DNA from: Serpula lacrymans var. lacrymans S7.9
Lineage: Eukaryota > Basidiomycota > Agaricomycetes > Boletales > Serpulaceae
Length of the DNA stretch: 64,000 bases
Direction of reading: 5' to 3'
Assembly (NCBI RefSeq): GCF_000218685.1
Contig: NW_006763300.1
Span: 765,360-829,359, forward strand
Below are positions 45,798 to 58,538 of this stretch, one piece after another; within the stretch, counting starts at the first letter, position 1, and every line of letters begins with the position of its first letter. The notes beneath the pieces were generated by a model, which worked only from the letters and a program-made list of their open reading frames with translations, was not told the DNA's origin and searched no databases. The translations under genes and the position numbers were made by a program.

Positions 45798-48780
45798 ATG
45801 ATGCTCGCGGCCTCGCGAATCACAAACCTGTCGTCCTCAAAGTCTCCGCCTCCACAACACCAAAACACGCAAATCCACCATCCTCAGACCATCCAAATCC
45901 CCATGCTGGGCGCTTTGCAAGGTCTCCAGCAAAACTCGCAGCAGCAGGCTCAGCAGCAGCAGCAGCAAAACCAGCAGCAACAACAACAGCAGGGCGGCCC
46001 TCAATCCAGTAATATTCCCCCGCCTCCACCACAGAATGGCCAGGACTTCACCCTCTCCAGCGTTTTGCACTTTCTTCAGACGGAATGGAGGCGATATGAG
46101 CGCGACCGCAACGAATGGGAGATCGAACGCGCTGAAATGAGGGTATTCTTCCTTTTTCTCGCTGCTACGTTGTCTTTCTCATACTCCACAACAGGCTCGT
46201 ATTGCCCTTCTCGAGGGAGAACGTCGTTCCTTCGAAAATGTCAAGCTCGATCTCATGCGTCGTATCAAAATGCTTGAGTATGCTCTTCGGGTTGAGCGGT
46301 CTGTATCCTGTCTTCGTCCTCGCTTATCCTCGCTGACGCTATTGTTTCACCTTTCTCTTCAGCTCAAAGCAACTTGCTCAGCCGTCTTCCCAGTCTGTCC
46401 CACCCACAAAACTTGCTTCTTTGCAGTCGCAGGGCGACAAATCATCCCAAAAGGATGATGCTCAGAGTCACAAGGAAGGCAGTAGTGGCAGCTCTCCCAG
46501 GAGCGAAGGTGCACCTTTTTTTTTTTTTTGCTCCACATTCTTTTTTTTCTTACATACCTATCTACGCAGACTCTCCACTACCTCCCGAAGGCCGTATGCC
46601 CAATGGTGCTGCAACCACAGGCAGACCTTCATCGTGGGGTGGTACAAACTGGCCCAACATTCCTCCTGGTGGGACGGCAGCTCTTGGAAAACCACCTCCG
46701 GGTCGGGACCCAAAGAGTAGAGCACGGAGTAGGGACTATTTGAAGCAGTAAGTCCATCGCAAACCATCTTTTTTGCTCCATCCGTCTGATCGCACGACAG
46801 GTGTCTGCAGGAAATTTCGTATTTGACTTCGCCTCAAGCTATGAATCCTCTCCCAAACCGACCATTGATCAACAATCCTTCGATGCCATTGTCTCTTCCA
46901 AATCTTCCTCCTTTCGAGCAGATCTACAACGGTCGACCACGTAAAGTCATGCCAGAAGGCGGGAAAGAATTCCCTTTGCTCAACGGTATGAATAATATGT
47001 CAGGACCGTCGTCTGCTCCGGCAGGGACAGGGCCCCAGGGAAACCTCGAGCGAGGTAATCCTATGGGTTCTAACATGTTCCAGGGCCCACCATTACACCA
47101 GACCCAGGCCGGCCCGGCAACACATCAGATGTCTCAGCAGCAACCGCAATCTATGCAGCAACAACAACAGCAGCAACAGCAGTCCTCTAGTCAGCCCCAG
47201 CAAGCGCAAGCATCCAACCAGCAGCAATCTGAGAAGGAGCAAAAGGAAAATAGCGACTTTGAATCTCGTCAGTTGACTGCTATCTTCCGACCTGATGAAG
47301 CTGGCGATTGGAAAGAGAAGCTGCGTTCTCAGTACGAGCAGCAAGCGAAGATGCATAGATTGATAGATGATCGACCTGGACAGTATATCAGTGGTGCCGC
47401 ATCTTGGGACAGACGTTCACGGGAAGATGAGGAGGATGTCAAGGAGGACGAAGGTGAGCTTGAGGAAGACGAGTCTACTGTCGTCGGTGATGGCGAGGAT
47501 AGCAAGCTGTGGAAACCAAAACGGACACTCAGGAAGTCAGTCGCGTGATCCCTCTGGCGCGTTTTTTCTGTAACAGACGAGGCTGATATTACTTTCAGTC
47601 ACTTGGATGCCGTGCGTGCTCTTGCATTTCACCCAACCGAACTGTGCCTCGCCACTGGCGGCGACGACTACACTGTGAAAATATGGCGAATGGATCTTGC
47701 CACTTTGGCTTCTTCTGCGTATGTTCCACTTTGCTGATCTTTGGTTGTGTTCTTAATCGTATTTCAGTACTCGCAATACGACAGAAGTCGAACCTCAGCT
47801 GACACTACGCGGTCACTCGGCGGCAATCACTCGACTCGTCCATTCTCCTTCGAAACAGTTGCTCTACTCTGCATCCCTAGACTCTTCCATTCGCATCTGG
47901 GCACTGCCATCATCCTCGCATACCACTTACGCTCCTTATGATGAGACAAGTGCTCGGGGTGAACTGATAGGGCACACGGATGCTGTTTGGGACCTCGCAC
48001 TTGTCAGGGATGAGAGCACTCTTATTAGTTGCGGTGCTGAAGGTGCCGTGAAGATCTGGGATGTCAGCGGCCCCTCTGGAGGTGGCTCGTTGAGGTTGAC
48101 GTGGGGGTACCATGGCTTGGACAGCGTAGAACACGTGGCGGAGGACGCTGATGCGCCCGGCGCTACCGCTGTAGAAGCGATCAAAGCTGATCTCAAGAAA
48201 GTGGCAGTTGCTTATCAAAATGCAGTGGTAAAGATTTTCGACATCGAAAGTGGCAAGGAGCTGTCTCGACTGCCAACTGATGGGACCTACAGTGAGTCCT
48301 TACTGTCACTTGACCGGCGCTTCTTTAACGGCCTCCTTTTCCCGGTATAGACGGTTCTCCGGCCACGCAGATCAATCGTATTGTCTCGCATCCGACCATG
48401 CCCATTATTGTTACAGCTCACGAGGATAATCTTATACGGATATCTGATATTACGACAGGTCCGTTTTACTTTTTGATGTTGGTACCTGACCATGTGCTCA
48501 CTAAATTCCAGGGCAATGCACACACACAATGCCAGCGCATTTAGACGGTATTACTTCGCTCTCCATTGATGCGGCAGGTTTTTCCCTCGTCTCTGGAAGT
48601 CATGACTGCTCCATACGATTCTGGGACCTCTTGGGTTCTCGGACGTGCACGCAAGAACTCACGACACATCGTGAGAAGGCTCGTGAGGGTGTGCTCGATG
48701 TGGAGTTCCATCCATCGTTACCCTTCATGGCCAGTGCGGGAGCGGATGGCGTGGTCAAGCTCTATGCGTCGTCGTCGTAA
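45798..48780 (+). CDS. STRN: Striatin-family WD40 scaffold (PRO11/FAR8-type)
   Basis: Striatin is the B''' regulatory subunit scaffold of the STRIPAK (PP2A-kinase) complex that controls hyphal fusion, septation and fruiting in fungi. After a long polyglutamine stretch (CAG/CAA repeats, 45935-45995) comes the conserved striatin block [21 protein letters not shown], followed by the coiled coil [20 protein letters not shown] and [20 protein letters not shown] linker has [21 protein letters not shown] second polyglutamine (about 47150-47190) and an acidic patch ([18 protein letters not shown]) precede the C-terminal WD40 propeller ([65 protein letters not shown]). The start at 45798 is the longest choice; the ATG at 45903 ([10 protein letters not shown]) may be the true one. 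It ends at TAA 48780. Confidence 0.92.
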
Positions 48781-49158
48781 AGGCATTTAATATTTTTTCC
48801 ACTGTGCACACTGTTATTCCATAGACGATGGTACGTATACGAAGGATGGGAATGTTTTTGGTACATCTGGTTTTCTCCTGTACATTCTTTTGTCCATCTT
48901 TTTATATATTAATGACTTGTTACGACCTAGACTGACGTTTCAGCGTCGCTGAAATTGAAGTATAATCTCTGTTACGTGGATAATGAGAGTGGTCTACAAG
49001 TAAGGCTACAATGATTAAGTATACAGTGGGGGTATCAAGGGCTCTCGAAGAGAAAAAACCCTTCAATAAATGAAAAATAAGAAAATAAAACTGTCCACAT
49101 GTGTTCAGATTTCTGGAAAGGATGAATTTTGGTTTTTGCCAGAGATGGAAGAGATGGA
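48781..49158. other. Convergent 3' spacer between striatin and PDE1
   Basis: AT-rich sequence with no gene. It should hold both 3' UTRs and poly(A) sites; AATAAA-like signals occur around 49063-49085. Confidence 0.5.
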
Positions 49159-50449
49159 CTAACCTATCAATGAACCCTGGTCTGCAGCCAGTATCTCTGC
49201 TCCAAGACCACTGGCGCTCACTAAAGCTCTGACTTGTCCAGCAATCACATGATTTATGGGCGGATCAGGAGAGCAACTAAAATCCTCCTTGCAGTGTATT
49301 ATAAATACTCGAAGACCAGTGAGGGCACCGCGCAAGGCCTCTTGAGATAAAGGGTTCACTCTCTGTTTCTTTCGTGGACGAGATGTCAAACGCGTTTCTC
49401 GCTTGTGGACCTTACGTGCCAACACAATCTCTGTCGCCAGTGCCTTTAACTCTTGCACAAGGTGCTCAGGGCTGAGGTGACCATAAAGCAAGTCATCCGG
49501 CCGTCCGCTTGGCCAAGAGCATTCGATGAAGATGGCCGATAACCGTTGAGGGATTTTAGGAGCAGCTGCCTGCCACACAGCTATATTCTGTGGTTTGGAT
49601 GCCACGCTATCTGGCTCGACGTCGCCGAAGAAGAGGAACTCGTGAGAGCTTGGGTCATGTCTGATAAAATAGGCAGCAGATTCATAATTTCCTAAAGTGT
49701 CGTTATGCCCATGGTTCACAGGCATGAGTCGTACAGAGATGTCAGGGGATATCTTTGCGTATTTGGCGTCGGCGTGAAGGCTGGAGGGTGGGTTGAGCGT
49801 CAGCGAGGGACGATGTGCTATCTACTCACATGTGATATAGGAGTTTGTAAGACTCGTCATTTTCATCCCAGGTAGCAAGATTAGGCCATAATCGATCAGA
49901 GAACACTAACTCGACGTCCTTGAGAGTCTGGGAGGCACCGTATATGCGCTTAGAGGGTCCAAGAAGAGAACCCGCTGACAAGACTAGGCTGTTGATGTGG
50001 TCCAGATGTGCATGTGTCAGAAGGAAGCACCTAAACATGAATTAATGACGGTGTATGCGTTTGACATATAGGTGGTGGTGAACGTACTGCACGAACGAGT
50101 AAATCATCGGTGCCGAGAGAATCTTCTCATGCCCGTCGCTGTCCTCCCGTCCGCCAAATAGCTCTGGATTCCGCTTCAAGATATGTGATAGAGCACCTTG
50201 GCCTGAGCCTTTCGGCAGGAAACAGATAATGTAAGCAAAAGGTAACAGTGAGTTGGATACCTGTACACACCTGCTTCCAAGGCTACGATACCATCTTCCC
50301 AAGCATTTTGGGAGGGCTTTAGGAGATACCTAAAAACGTTAAGTATATAAATACGGTGATATCATATAATTCGAAACCACATACGCAGATAAATTTGTTT
50401 CGTCAGGTCCTCCCCCCGAGCCCACAACTACGAGGTCAAAAGTGGGCAT
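49159..50449 (-). CDS. PDE1: Class II (low-affinity) 3',5'-cyclic-AMP phosphodiesterase
   Basis: It hydrolyses cAMP to 5'-AMP and so damps protein kinase A signalling. It starts MPTFDLVVVGSGGGPDETNLSA at 50449; short introns follow. The metallo-beta-lactamase-fold signature of class II enzymes is present as FLLTHAHLDHINSLVLSAG, supplying the metal-binding histidines and aspartate. LMPVNHGHND carries the next conserved histidine, and FFGDVEPDSVASKP the conserved aspartate; a further block is IFIECSWPSGRPDDLLYGHL. A basic insertion (ARKVHKRETRLTSRPRKKQR, about 49370-49430) could be a nuclear-localisation-like patch. The end is ADQGSLIG. The length of about 350 residues is normal. Confidence 0.93.
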
Positions 50450-51295
50450 AACGCGGAGAGGAGGATGGATATGCTTCGGACGGAGGCTATCAGAATCGGA
50501 ACGTGGCTTTATATCTTTATATGGCGGTACCGGTGCACCTCATCCGAAAAGACATTGCATTCCTCTTTTTATCCTTCAAAATGTTAGAAAGGCTTTATTC
50601 TGCGCACGAACCCTTGCTCATGTATCCACTGCACCCGTCTCGCCTTGTCTTTCTGCGTTGTTCTGACTCACGGGGACTCGGACAGCATAGCTTGTCCAAT
50701 TTCACCCTGAATGGTCCTCAGGCCTGAGGGCTGTGGGTGATGCAGGGCGCAGAAAATGATGGGCATATTTAACACGGGCATTACCCACCTTGTTATTGAT
50801 GAATAGGCAAAGTGGCCAGGAGGTAGCCAATTTCCACCAGTGCTGTACTGACTCGGACACATTGACATGATGCATGGGCTAGTAATAGGTTATTGTTGTG
50901 GCCTTGTAAACTGCATAGCACTCATTTGCTTTTCGAAGGCTTGTCATTGTGGAAGAGATAGCAGTGCAATGATACTGGAAAACGCGACAGTGGCCCTTAC
51001 CGAATCTACGCATCCATACTTACGTGGTCTATGCGACACCAGACACAATTTTCAGGAATTGCATAAAGGTGCTGTGAATTCAACCAGGCGAGTCTGATGT
51101 ACCCAGTCACAGGTTTACAGTAGATCGGAATTATAACTGCATAGAAGGACTTTCGTAATAGAGAATAGTAGAATGAGTGTGTACCAGGAGGCTCCGCCGT
51201 GTCCACGGTCAGTTAGGGAATCAGAGTGACAGTATCAAAAAGGAAGATTAAGAGATAGAGAACGACAAGAAAAGGTTACGATACCCGTACACCAT
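50450..51295. other. Intergenic, PDE1 promoter and EDE1 3' side
   Basis: No gene is supported over 846 bp. ORFs of 66-76 codons here overlap on both strands and carry no motif. Confidence 0.5.
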
Positions 51296-54200
51296 TTAAG
51301 GCGCACCAAGCAAGCTATTCAGCGCTCTCTGCACGTCGTAGCCGTGTGCTTCGAGAGCGGCGACGGTTTGGTTTCGACTGAAGCCCATTGCGGAAAGTTG
51401 TTTCACGGGTTCAACATCATCTTCGACTGCGGGCGTCACAGTCCCCGTTGGCTCCTCTACGAGTGCGAGGTGCTGCATAGGGCGCTGTGCTGATGGAATA
51501 GGAGGGGCAGGGACAGGGGCAGGAACCGAGTCCTGTTTCTTTTTCTTCCCGAACGGAAGGCGAATCTGAATGATATCACCAGTTAATATAAACACTAAAC
51601 AAGATATTTGCATCACTCACGCTAAGTTTCGAGTGTCGAGGGGGTGGAACTGGCTTTTCCTGGACGACTTCTTTGTTAGAGGAAGACGTTGAAGGTCGCT
51701 GCTTAGGGGAAGAGACGCGGGGAGGAGGCGACCCAGATCGAGGTATAGGCGAACTCGAGCGTATCGAAGTAACTCGTGGAGAAGTGGGGCCTCTAGGAGA
51801 CGTCGGCGGCGACACGGTTGGGAATGGTTTGACTGGTTCAGAGGGCGCATGGGACGGTGCCGAGGTGAATATGTTAGAAGACCTGGATGAGAACGAGTTA
51901 TCCAGCTTCAGCGACTGGGAAGCATCAAACCCCCCAAAGACCTCGTCAAATGAGATACCCCCTACATCAGACTGTACAGGTGCATTCTCAGCCGCGTTTT
52001 TCTCAGGTTGGGACGTAGCAGGAACCTGACTGTTCCACAAACCATTAGAGAAGGCATTATCAAAAGCGGGTAGGTTGGAATTTTGCGCAGGAGGTGCCGC
52101 TGATACTGCATTGCTTGTAGGTTGCGCAAAGGAAGGGGAAGTTTCCTTGCCAGGGACGATAGGTTTGAGGAAAGAAGCGGGAGCTCCATTTGTAGCCGAA
52201 GGTGGCGGCGGGAAGTTTGAAGTGGTAGCAGATGCAGATGCAAAGTCGAAGTTATCCTCGAACTGAGCCGTGAATGGGAAATTAGAAGCATCCTGACCGG
52301 ATTCGTCACCAGAAGATATTTTGCCCATAGCTTCGTCAAAAGCGTTCAATCCGCTAGTGCTGGAAGCCAACGTGAAGTCGCTCGGCGCACTTGTCGGTAC
52401 GTCGGAAGAGATCGAGGCGCCGTTGGCTGGCACTTCAAATGGGCTTGGCAATTTGTTCACTGGAGCACCAAATGCGTCTAATTCAGCAGCAGGGGCTGAT
52501 GAACCATTATGGAATGGGGGAACGGCATCTGCGGTTGGAGCGGAGGTTGGCACAGCCGAGATACTTGGATCGCCAAAGGCGTCATCGAAGGAAATACCAC
52601 TTGGCACACTCGAAAGAGATGAATCCACGATCGCTTCGCTAGCCTTCTGAGATTCCTCAGCTTTGATTACACCTAAAGGACGATTATCCTCATCTTCATC
52701 ACTGTCGCTATCGCTATCGCTGTCTGTTTCATCAACATCAAGCTCTTGGATTGAAGGCCCAAGGTCAGTCTCTCCAGTCTGACGTTCCTCTCCAACATTC
52801 CCCGGAACATCACTCGTGATTTCGTCGATGGCTGGGAAGTGCACCGCAGCGCTATCAATAGAAGATATGTGGGATATATCTCCCTCGGGCTGGTGATTAT
52901 CTGCGGTAGTAGGCGGCGTGGTAAAGAAATCGCTATCACTGGTAGGTGAGGCTACAACATCACTGTAAATTCCATGGGGTATCGAATCAGCCGGACGAGG
53001 AGTCGCAGCCTCAAAATCGACTGTATCGAGTTCTGACTTCCTCTCGGTCTCGTCTTCTGTGTCAAATGCTTCCGAAAAACCGAATGGATCATCCTGAGTT
53101 GGTTGAGAAACTGGCACAGCCGAGAGTCCAGGGGGCGTGGGCATCGTTGAGTTGGTGAAGGGAAGGAAAGGAGACTGCGCTTGGGGATTAGGAGTAGACG
53201 ATCCTGAAGACATGGCCAATCTGTCGAACGGGTTGTTGCTTCGCCCCGAGGCGGGGCTCATTGGGCCAGTGACATCGGGTGTAACAGGTAGAGGCTGAGC
53301 AGCGGCAAAACGCAAAGAGTCGACTGGAGACTTGGCTCTCTCAGGGACGATGGACGGTATTGAAGCCATCCTCTGCAGCCCAATTTCTGATTCCTCCCTT
53401 TCTTTCGTAGTGGTCGTCAAATCGTCTCGTGCGTCCTGAAGTTCTTTCTCCACTTTAAGCCTCTCCGCTTCCTTGGTGGCAAGCTGTTTCTTGGCAATCG
53501 CCAACAAGCCCTTTTGCTGCTTGGCGTCTTTTTTCGCTTTCTCTATTTCAGCCTTGAGGCCTTCGATCTGCGTCCCTGCTTCAATCATAGAGCGGTTCAA
53601 GTCCCGTACTTCTTCCTTGTCACGAAGGACAGATCCTTCGATTTCCGATTTCTCTTCGCGTATGGCACTGAGATCACTCTCAGCTCGAATGAGCTCCTCC
53701 CGTACCCTCTGCATGTCTGCAGTTTGAGTGTTGAACCGCTCACGAAGAGAACCCAATAATGTAGTTTCAGTATCATACGCTGCTTTAGCTGATGCAAGCT
53801 GAGTTTGTAGAGCGGAAAGTTGTGCAGCTTGATTAGCAAGTGTGCTTTCCAAGGTTTCGCGCTCAGCTTTAGCTGTTTGCAGTGAGCGGTTGGTCGAACT
53901 GAACTGGTTTTGGACGTTGCCAATTTCGGCCGATTTGTCATGCAGCTGTGTTGTTGTACTGGTGTCCTCATCATCTCCAAGCAGATCCTTATGCAAAGCT
54001 GTGAATGACTCTTTCGTAAGTACGCTAACAGAATATATGTTACATTAAACTCACAAGAAGTGTTTGTTACTGGTACCTCAAATGGATCCAGAGATCGAGT
54101 CGGTTGTGGGTGTCGAGGTGAAGTCGGCATGGTATTGAAAGGAGCGTGGTTTCCTGATAGCTGGGACTGTAAGTCGTTTTGTGAAGTTGTATTTACAGCA

Positions 54201-55712
54201 GATGTCGGAGGTGAGTCGTCCCATAACAGGTCTCTCAGTGGTTCCTGAGGCTTTGGGGGAGCAGCAAATGGTGTACCGTTTAAACGCATAGACGGGGGCA
54301 CTAGCGTCGGAGGAAGTACGTTGGGGACTTCTTTTCCTGCAAGCTTCCCTTGAATAAGATGCATGGCTACTGCAAAACCATCACGAGTGAGACGGCCATC
54401 GTTGTTGATATCCGCGAGGTCCCTGAATTTGACATTGCACAATAAAGATGAGCCCGAAAGGAGACTTTAGGTTTTACCCCGAAACTTACCAGACTTGTGC
54501 TAAAATGTCTTCAGGCAGCTTCGACTGGAGCATGAAAGGAACAGCAACGTCGCCTTCAATGTATCCTCTTTTCGTAGTGTCCAAAGTGTCAAAGAACCTA
54601 TCTGAGCTAGCTTTCTCAGATGGCGTAACGTCCCACTGGACAGCGCTCTGAGTTTGGACCGACGGGAAGGCTGGTATAGTAGGACCAGGACCATGCCCAA
54701 CGGGTCGTCTCGCTGGAACAGTAGGAGCAAACCCTGAAAGGTTTGCTTGGCCGGTAGATTGTGCCTGCAGCGGTTGGATCTGACCTGTAGCATGCCTTGA
54801 AACATGCGAAAACGCGCTGGAAACAGGGCTATGGAAGGATCCACTGCCACCTGTTGCATGAGATGCCACACCATTCGAAGCCCTTCCACCAGCTTGTTCA
54901 TACAGTCCAGGTGGAAGCGAGCTTGGGACAAAAGATAGCTGGCCTGACATAGAAGCTTGAATTAGGTACATTGCAATAGTGAAGTCGGTGACATCAAGCG
55001 AGCCACGATCCTGAGTATCAGCGAGGCCCCTGTAAAGAAAAGATGTAAACGAATCGAAGTATCAAAACGCGGGGATGATCACGAACCATATTTGGGACAA
55101 CTTGTCCACATGTAAGTTGGATTTGACGAACACGTCGCGGGCTTTGTCGCCTGTGTGCATGAGTAAATGGATCAGAATAACTCAGTATTGGGCTGCGTTG
55201 GTATCGCACCACTCAAAAGGCCATTGACCGGGCCAGAACTTTGGAATATTCTGTTAAATTTGGCTTTATCTTGTGGGGTCAATATTGGAAGACCAGGCGG
55301 AGGAGATTTAGGCGAAGACATCCCAGTGCTCTGTGGAGCTAACGACGTCTGAATTCCTTGAATGGTAGCCAGTGGGCCAGCTAATGGATGATGACGTTGA
55401 ACACAGCGTATGACGGTCAAAAAGATTCATCTCACGTTTAGTGATGAGTGCTTTGGAAACTTTTTCGCCTTTCTGCGCCCATCCTATGAGACGAGCAGCG
55501 ACGGCTACGCCCTTCTTCGTCAAAAAGCCGTTGTTTTCATCGTCCGCTATGCCCCATATTTCCCCGAGCACGGTTGGAGGTAGCTTTGCGCCATCGAACA
55601 CCTTTACGGCGACATCGCCAGTGAGAATACCTACTTTCTGGGTATCGAACTGGGTGAATATCTGATTAACGAGCGCGAGCTCTGCGGGTGAAGGCGCAAA
55701 GGTGCTCGACAT
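51296..55712 (-). CDS. EDE1: EH-domain endocytic scaffold EDE1 (Eps15 homologue)
   Basis: EDE1 is an early coat protein that initiates clathrin-mediated endocytic sites at the plasma membrane. Three N-terminal EH domains are visible: [20 protein letters not shown] with [35 protein letters not shown] with [15 protein letters not shown]; and [19 protein letters not shown] with [15 protein letters not shown], the last two being EF-hand-like loops. A proline-rich linker is followed by a long coiled coil (about 53990-53400; [20 protein letters not shown]). A low-complexity acidic region has NPF and DPF motifs ([14 protein letters not shown]) and a [14 protein letters not shown] run. The C-terminal UBA domain reads [21 protein letters not shown]...ALNSLLG. 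It starts at 55712 and is roughly 1,350 residues, normal for fungi. It is divergent from UBC11. Confidence 0.94.
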
Positions 55713-56123
55713 TGTGTTGTACGGTGAAGGGGATCTACTCTGAGCTGCGTAACCTGTTCTGTGGTCTACCCACGCCTGACTGCCGACCCGGCCGGCCACG
55801 GCGCACGGCATCTCCCTGCCGCCGACTTCCCAAAGCAACCTCCGACGAATAAAAGCTGTTTTTTGTGCAAAGTATGGGGTAGAGCTTGGGGTAAAAGTAA
55901 TTATTTGGACCGATAAGTGCGACGGTATCATGCTACCAATGAAATAATATTTTATCAATAATTGACTTATCCAAAGAAAGAACACCAGTGCACGTGACCA
56001 GCGCGTCTCCATTTTTCGACGGTTCAGTTCTTTTTACAGTGTCACAGTAAATTACACACAAACACCTGTTTCCCTTGTGTGCCATCATCTTGTACTTCAT
56101 TTGTCCAGCATCTTTCTACACCC
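55713..56123. promoter_or_regulatory. Divergent promoter region of EDE1 and UBC11
   Basis: These 411 bp separate the two start codons. No TATA box is obvious. GCACGTGACC (about 55990) includes a CACGTG core. Confidence 0.45.
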
Positions 56124-57050
56124 ATGGAACAAGTTACCTCTTCTCTCGCTCCTCCTAGAGCTTCCACAAAGCCTGCAACTTCAGGTCCATCCAGCGAGGG
56201 TGCTGGCAGTGTAACAAAACGGTCAGCTCAAGTTCCTCGAGATTCACTATCCCGCTGACTCTCTATTGTAAATAGTCTCAGCAACGAACTCATGACTTTG
56301 ATGGTACGGACATCTGCTCGCCGATATTTTTGCTATGCTCATTTATTGTACAGATGTCCTCTTCTCCTGGCATTGTGAGTGGGTTTTATTTGATCGCAAG
56401 CTTTGTCTCATCACAATCGTTTAGTCCGCATTTCCAAAAAGCGATGCTAATCTATTCGAATGGATCGGGACGATAGAGGGCCCTGCTGGAACTGTCAGTT
56501 GAACCCACCTTTTTATATAAAAGAAAATTGTTCTACAGTATTTAATTAACATCCTACAAGATCTACGCTGGGCTGGCATTCCGAATCGCTATATCGTTTC
56601 CACCAAATTACCCCTACGTAGCGCCTTCCATCAAATTTGATACCCCCTGTTATCATCCAAACGTCGACATCACGAGTGGCGCAATTTGTCTAGATATATT
56701 ACAGGTGTGCATTATTTTTACTAGCTTATTTTCCATACTTATCTTATTTTCTATCAGGATAAATGGTCAGCTGTTTACAGTGTACAGACGATTCTGATAT
56801 CTCTGCAGTCATTGCTTGGAGGTCAGTAAATAGCTTTGATCTCATAGCTTGAATCTTCATCGGCGTCATCCAGAACCGAACAATCAGTCACCGCTCAATG
56901 CTGATGCAGCAGGTTTATGGAAGTCTCCAGATGGTATGAACTACTTATTGCAGTGTTGTCAGCAAATCACTGATGGCCTGGCATATTTTCTCAGCCTTTA
57001 AAGATCAGCTGATGAAGCATTACCGCCCGTTGAACGACGACTCAGCATAG
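56124..57050 (+). CDS. UBC11: Ubiquitin-conjugating enzyme E2 of the UBE2C/UBC11 type
   Basis: UBE2C works with the anaphase-promoting complex to ubiquitinate cyclins and securin. About eight small exons give MEQVTSSLAPPRASTKPA..., a flexible N-terminal extension of some 30 residues typical of UBE2C, then KRLSNELMTLMMSSSPGISAF (residues shown in part), LFEWIGTIEGPAGTIY, FPPNYPYVAPSIKF, the HPN triad in CYHPNVDI, the catalytic cysteine in GAICLDILQDKWS, and LISLQSLLGEPN. The ELMTLMMS motif singles out UBE2C from other E2s. Compared with the human protein there is one extra residue between HPNVD and the catalytic cysteine. It ends at TAG 57050. Confidence 0.94.
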
Positions 57051-57735
57051 CATTTTTTTGTATTGATAGCATGGTGTTTTACCCGGTTATAATTAGGTTG
57101 TCGTTCTTGAAGTTTCGCAATGTTCTCGCAATTTTTTTTTCGATTATCGTGAATCATACTGGTACCTCAGGTTGTTGCCTTTTACACAGAATCAAAAAAA
57201 AAAAGATGAAATACATTCAGCGCAAATTTTTACTGCATTGTTTTCATTAACCATTGTGCGTTCATTATGAGAGAAAAAAAGTGTTGGGCGCCGGAGTGAT
57301 GATTTTTCATATTTTCACATGACTTAACAGGATAGTGTCAAAAGATTACTACCTTCGCAACGATCGGGGCTGAATGCGACGAGCGTCGTTTCTTGCTACC
57401 ACCATTGTCTTTATATACTTTGTGCAAACCCTTGCATCAACTCAGGCAGCTGTGCTCCCCTCTCCTTTGTTTTCTGCTGCGTTCCTTTTCTTCTAAGCGT
57501 ACAGACTTGTTGTGTCTGTATCGCCGGTTATATCTTCAAAAGACTTTGCTCGTGCCTTTATCAAAACACCGGTTGCTTTGCTTATCACTTGCATTTATAA
57601 TCTGGTGCGTTGCGTCAAGTTCTGTTCAAGCACCTCGATAACCTTTTTATTCTTTCTTCGCCTATAGTTCGCGGGATAAAGCAGAAAAACCTTCCACTCC
57701 TTCCAGCCCGCAATCACCTTATAACTATCATCGAA
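57051..57735. other. Intergenic with candidate promoter for the proline-rich ORF
   Basis: A TATA-like TTTATATACT lies at about 57409, some 330 bp upstream of the ORF at 57736. A 40-codon ATG frame from 57374 (MRRASFLATTIVFIYF...) resembles a signal peptide but spans that TATA box and stops early. Confidence 0.4.
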
Positions 57736-58110
57736 ATGCCTCGTCGCTCCCCTCCCACTGCTCTTCGCCTCGTCCAGGGCCCTCTCCCACCTCGCAGTCA
57801 GCCCAGACACACCCTTCCTTCCGTTCCGCGCCCAGTCTTTCAACCTGTAGCGTATCTTCCCCGTGGTCCTTCGCCCACACCGCGTCCTCGCATACCTGGT
57901 GAAAGCGCTGCGACATACTCGCAGCTGCCACCTCTTGATATCAACTTCTCAAGTGCTCCAAGTAGCAATAGTTCGAGTCCCGTGTTGGGCTCATCGCCAG
58001 CTTCTGGGTCTAGAGTCCGAGGCCCCTGGGACCATCACAGAAGCATAGAGTTGCGCGTCGATATCGACAGTATTCTAAAGATGCCTATGCCGGTAGTGGT
58101 CGGTGCTTGA
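57736..58110 (+). CDS. Hypothetical proline/serine-rich protein (124 aa)
   Basis: Not recognised. This is a single ATG-started exon with a protein-like composition: MPRRSPPTALRLVQGPLPPR, several PxxP-type stretches (LPRGPSPTPRPRIPG), a serine run (SSAPSSNSSSPVLGSSPASG) and a less biased C-terminus (HHRSIELRVDIDSILKMPMP). It has no signal peptide, membrane segment or domain. It is probably an intrinsically disordered protein. The frame is uninterrupted, and a TATA-like box and pyrimidine-rich leader precede it. Expression evidence would be decisive. Confidence 0.5.
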   Translation: MPRRSPPTALRLVQGPLPPRSQPRHTLPSVPRPVFQPVAYLPRGPSPTPRPRIPGESAATYSQLPPLDINFSSAPSSNSSSPVLGSSPASGSRVRGPWDHHRSIELRVDIDSILKMPMPVVVGA

Positions 58111-58358
58111 GTAGGAAGGGTAGACGTTTATACCATGGGGCTGGTTCTCCATTGTCCTTGTTTTCAAATGGGTAGGGTTCATTCGAGATTTTGGCGATAG
58201 TGCCATGTAATTCTTCGTTGGCAACGGGACATTATCAAGTCCCTCTAGGTCCGGGCACCTTCTGTAAATACCATACATTTGCTTTGTGCTCTTATTTTCA
58301 ACGCTCACTACTTGATACACAGGTATGAACATTGTATTAGTTTGCGAAATGCAAATTT

Positions 58359-58538
58359 ATGGCTATTTACGTTGCTTTATTCCAAGCGCTGGCGGCCGTG
58401 ATTGAGAAGAATGCCTTGGGACAGTCCGCTCAGAGAGCGCTATCGACCGAGAAAGTGCTTATCGAAAAGGGAATGATTATCAGCGGCGCGCAAAGCGGGC
58501 CCGGTCCTCGTCCAAAAGCCGTGTGGGATCAGCACTAG
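58359..58538 (+). CDS. Small hypothetical ORF (59 aa)
   Basis: An ATG frame encodes MAIYVALFQALAAVIEKNAL..., a hydrophobic start followed by a mixed charged/helical middle (TEKVLIEKGMIISG) and the end GPGPRPKAVWDQH. Composition is protein-like and the segment is GC-richer than its flanks. No family is recognised and no intron is needed. It could be a short protein gene, an exon of an unseen gene, or chance. Confidence 0.35.
   Translation: MAIYVALFQALAAVIEKNALGQSAQRALSTEKVLIEKGMIISGAQSGPGPRPKAVWDQH

Noticed and set aside
45308..45868. 186-codon minus-strand ORF overlapping the striatin start
   Set aside because: It is a shadow of the opposite strand and UTR, with no motif.
57374..57496. 40-codon ATG frame resembling a signal peptide
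   Set aside because: It stops early, no donor leads to a continuing exon, and it spans the TATA-like box of the downstream ORF.
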